A stretch of DNA of 6,036 nucleotides from an uncultured Terriglobus sp. (GTDB taxonomy: Bacteria > Acidobacteriota > Terriglobia > Terriglobales > Acidobacteriaceae), in the NCBI GenBank assembly GCA_937859825.1, contig CALMAP010000041.1, positions 1 to 6,036 on the forward strand, in the 5' to 3' direction. The notes below the pieces were generated by a model, which worked only from the letters and a program-made list of their open reading frames with translations, made no database searches and was not told the origin of the DNA. Of the stretch, positions 5,484 through 6,036 are shown piece after piece. The position numbers were made by a program, and so were the translations under genes. Position 1 is the stretch's first letter. Each line of letters opens with the position of its first letter.

Positions 5484-6036
5484 CTAATGGCAGCTAGCTA
5501 CATCCTGAAACTGCCCGCCCACACTGATGCCACCGAGTGCTCCAAGGCAGGTCTGCGTTTTGAGGCTGAGGGGATCCGTGTCCATGGCATCGTTGCGAAT
5601 GTTGGCCACGCTGTCGTGCGCGCTGATCAGCGTTGCGTTTAGCGTACGCAGGTTGGCGACTTCGTTCTGCAGCAGCGCACCTGCGCTGCGGTCCTGCGGA
5701 TTGTGTGCCGCGGCCAGCGCAAGCGCTACCTGCGCCTCGCAGTTGCGGCGGCTCGTTGCAGTAAGGTCATCCGTCACGGGAAAGTTATTGCGCACCGCGT
5801 TCAAGAGGGTGGCGCGCCATTCGCGGATGGCGTTCACGACGACCACGGTAGCGGAGACGAAATCGCGGCTAAAGCCGGATGCAGCAGTCTGCGCCGTATC
5901 GGCGGAAGCGGGCTGGGTTGCCGGTGCAGGCGCCACGGCGGCAGTCTGGCCCGGTAGTGTGAGCGCCAGCCGGCCACCCTGCAGTCGCACGGCAGCGTTC
6001 GTGACGCGGGAGAACGCTTCAAGGTCGATGTACGAG
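5484..6036 (-). CDS. Uncharacterised protein, N-terminus outside window
   Basis: The frame is open to the right edge. The GTG at 5990 is internal, since codons upstream of it read SYIDLEAFSRVTNAA without a stop. The visible 183 residues fall into three parts. The first is a piece with the pattern YIDLEAF...LQGGRLALTLPG, which resembles the short beta-repeat found at the N-terminus of copper amine oxidases and other stalk-like extracellular proteins. The second is an Ala/Pro/Thr linker of about 30 residues. The third is a helical domain of about 130 residues, beginning GFSRDFVSATVVVVNAIREW and ending QFQDVASCH. Two Cys near the end (TCLGAL and ASCH) could form a disulphide. The linker and cysteines suggest an exported protein, but the signal sequence is off-window. 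I do not recognise a function. The stop is TAG (complement of 5484-5486). Confidence 0.72.
   Translation of the reverse strand, partial: SYIDLEAFSRVTNAAVRLQGGRLALTLPGQTAAVAPAPATQPASADTAQTAASGFSRDFVSATVVVVNAIREWRATLLNAVRNNFPVTDDLTATSRRNCEAQVALALAAAHNPQDRSAGALLQNEVANLRTLNATLISAHDSVANIRNDAMDTDPLSLKTQTCLGALGGISVGGQFQDVASCH

Overview
The window looks like chromosomal DNA from a soil-type bacterium, most likely an Acidobacteriota member (Terriglobia/Acidobacteriaceae). This is an inference from the combination of a PEP-CTERM surface protein, a RAYT transposase embedded in CCCATGTCCGG-type REP palindromes, moderately high GC in the flanks, and a right-edge Ala/Pro-linker protein of a type I associate with that group. 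No rRNA or marker gene is present to prove it.

Layout from left to right. 1-249 (+) is the last 82 codons of polA (DNA polymerase I). Convergent to it, 276-2810 (-) is a large SF2 helicase gene whose C-terminal part carries a PD-(D/E)XK nuclease signature. It is split over three reading-frame segments by two indels of opposite sign, near 2376 and near 1697. 2811-3201 has no gene but holds a 10-bp palindrome and four REP-like palindromes. 3202-3750 (-) is a REP-associated tyrosine (Y1, HUH) transposase, and a fifth REP lies upstream of it at 3795-3820. 3867-4490 (-) is a secreted PEP-CTERM protein. A 179-bp divergent intergenic region separates it from a class I SAM-dependent methyltransferase at 4670-5356 (+). 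5357-5483 contains a nested inverted repeat between convergent genes. 5484 to the right edge (-) is a 5'-truncated gene for a protein of unknown function.

The genes do not form one pathway. polA is the conserved chromosomal anchor. The helicase-nuclease gene and the RAYT/REP block look like accessory DNA next to it; the helicase is locally less GC-rich than polA or the methyltransferase in the lines I counted. The helicase-nuclease fusion is the best candidate for an undescribed or poorly described system (single-gene defence or DNA processing), but as written it is interrupted, so it is either a young pseudogene, a sequence error, or a split gene. The RAYT with its five REPs is the clearest mobile-element signal.
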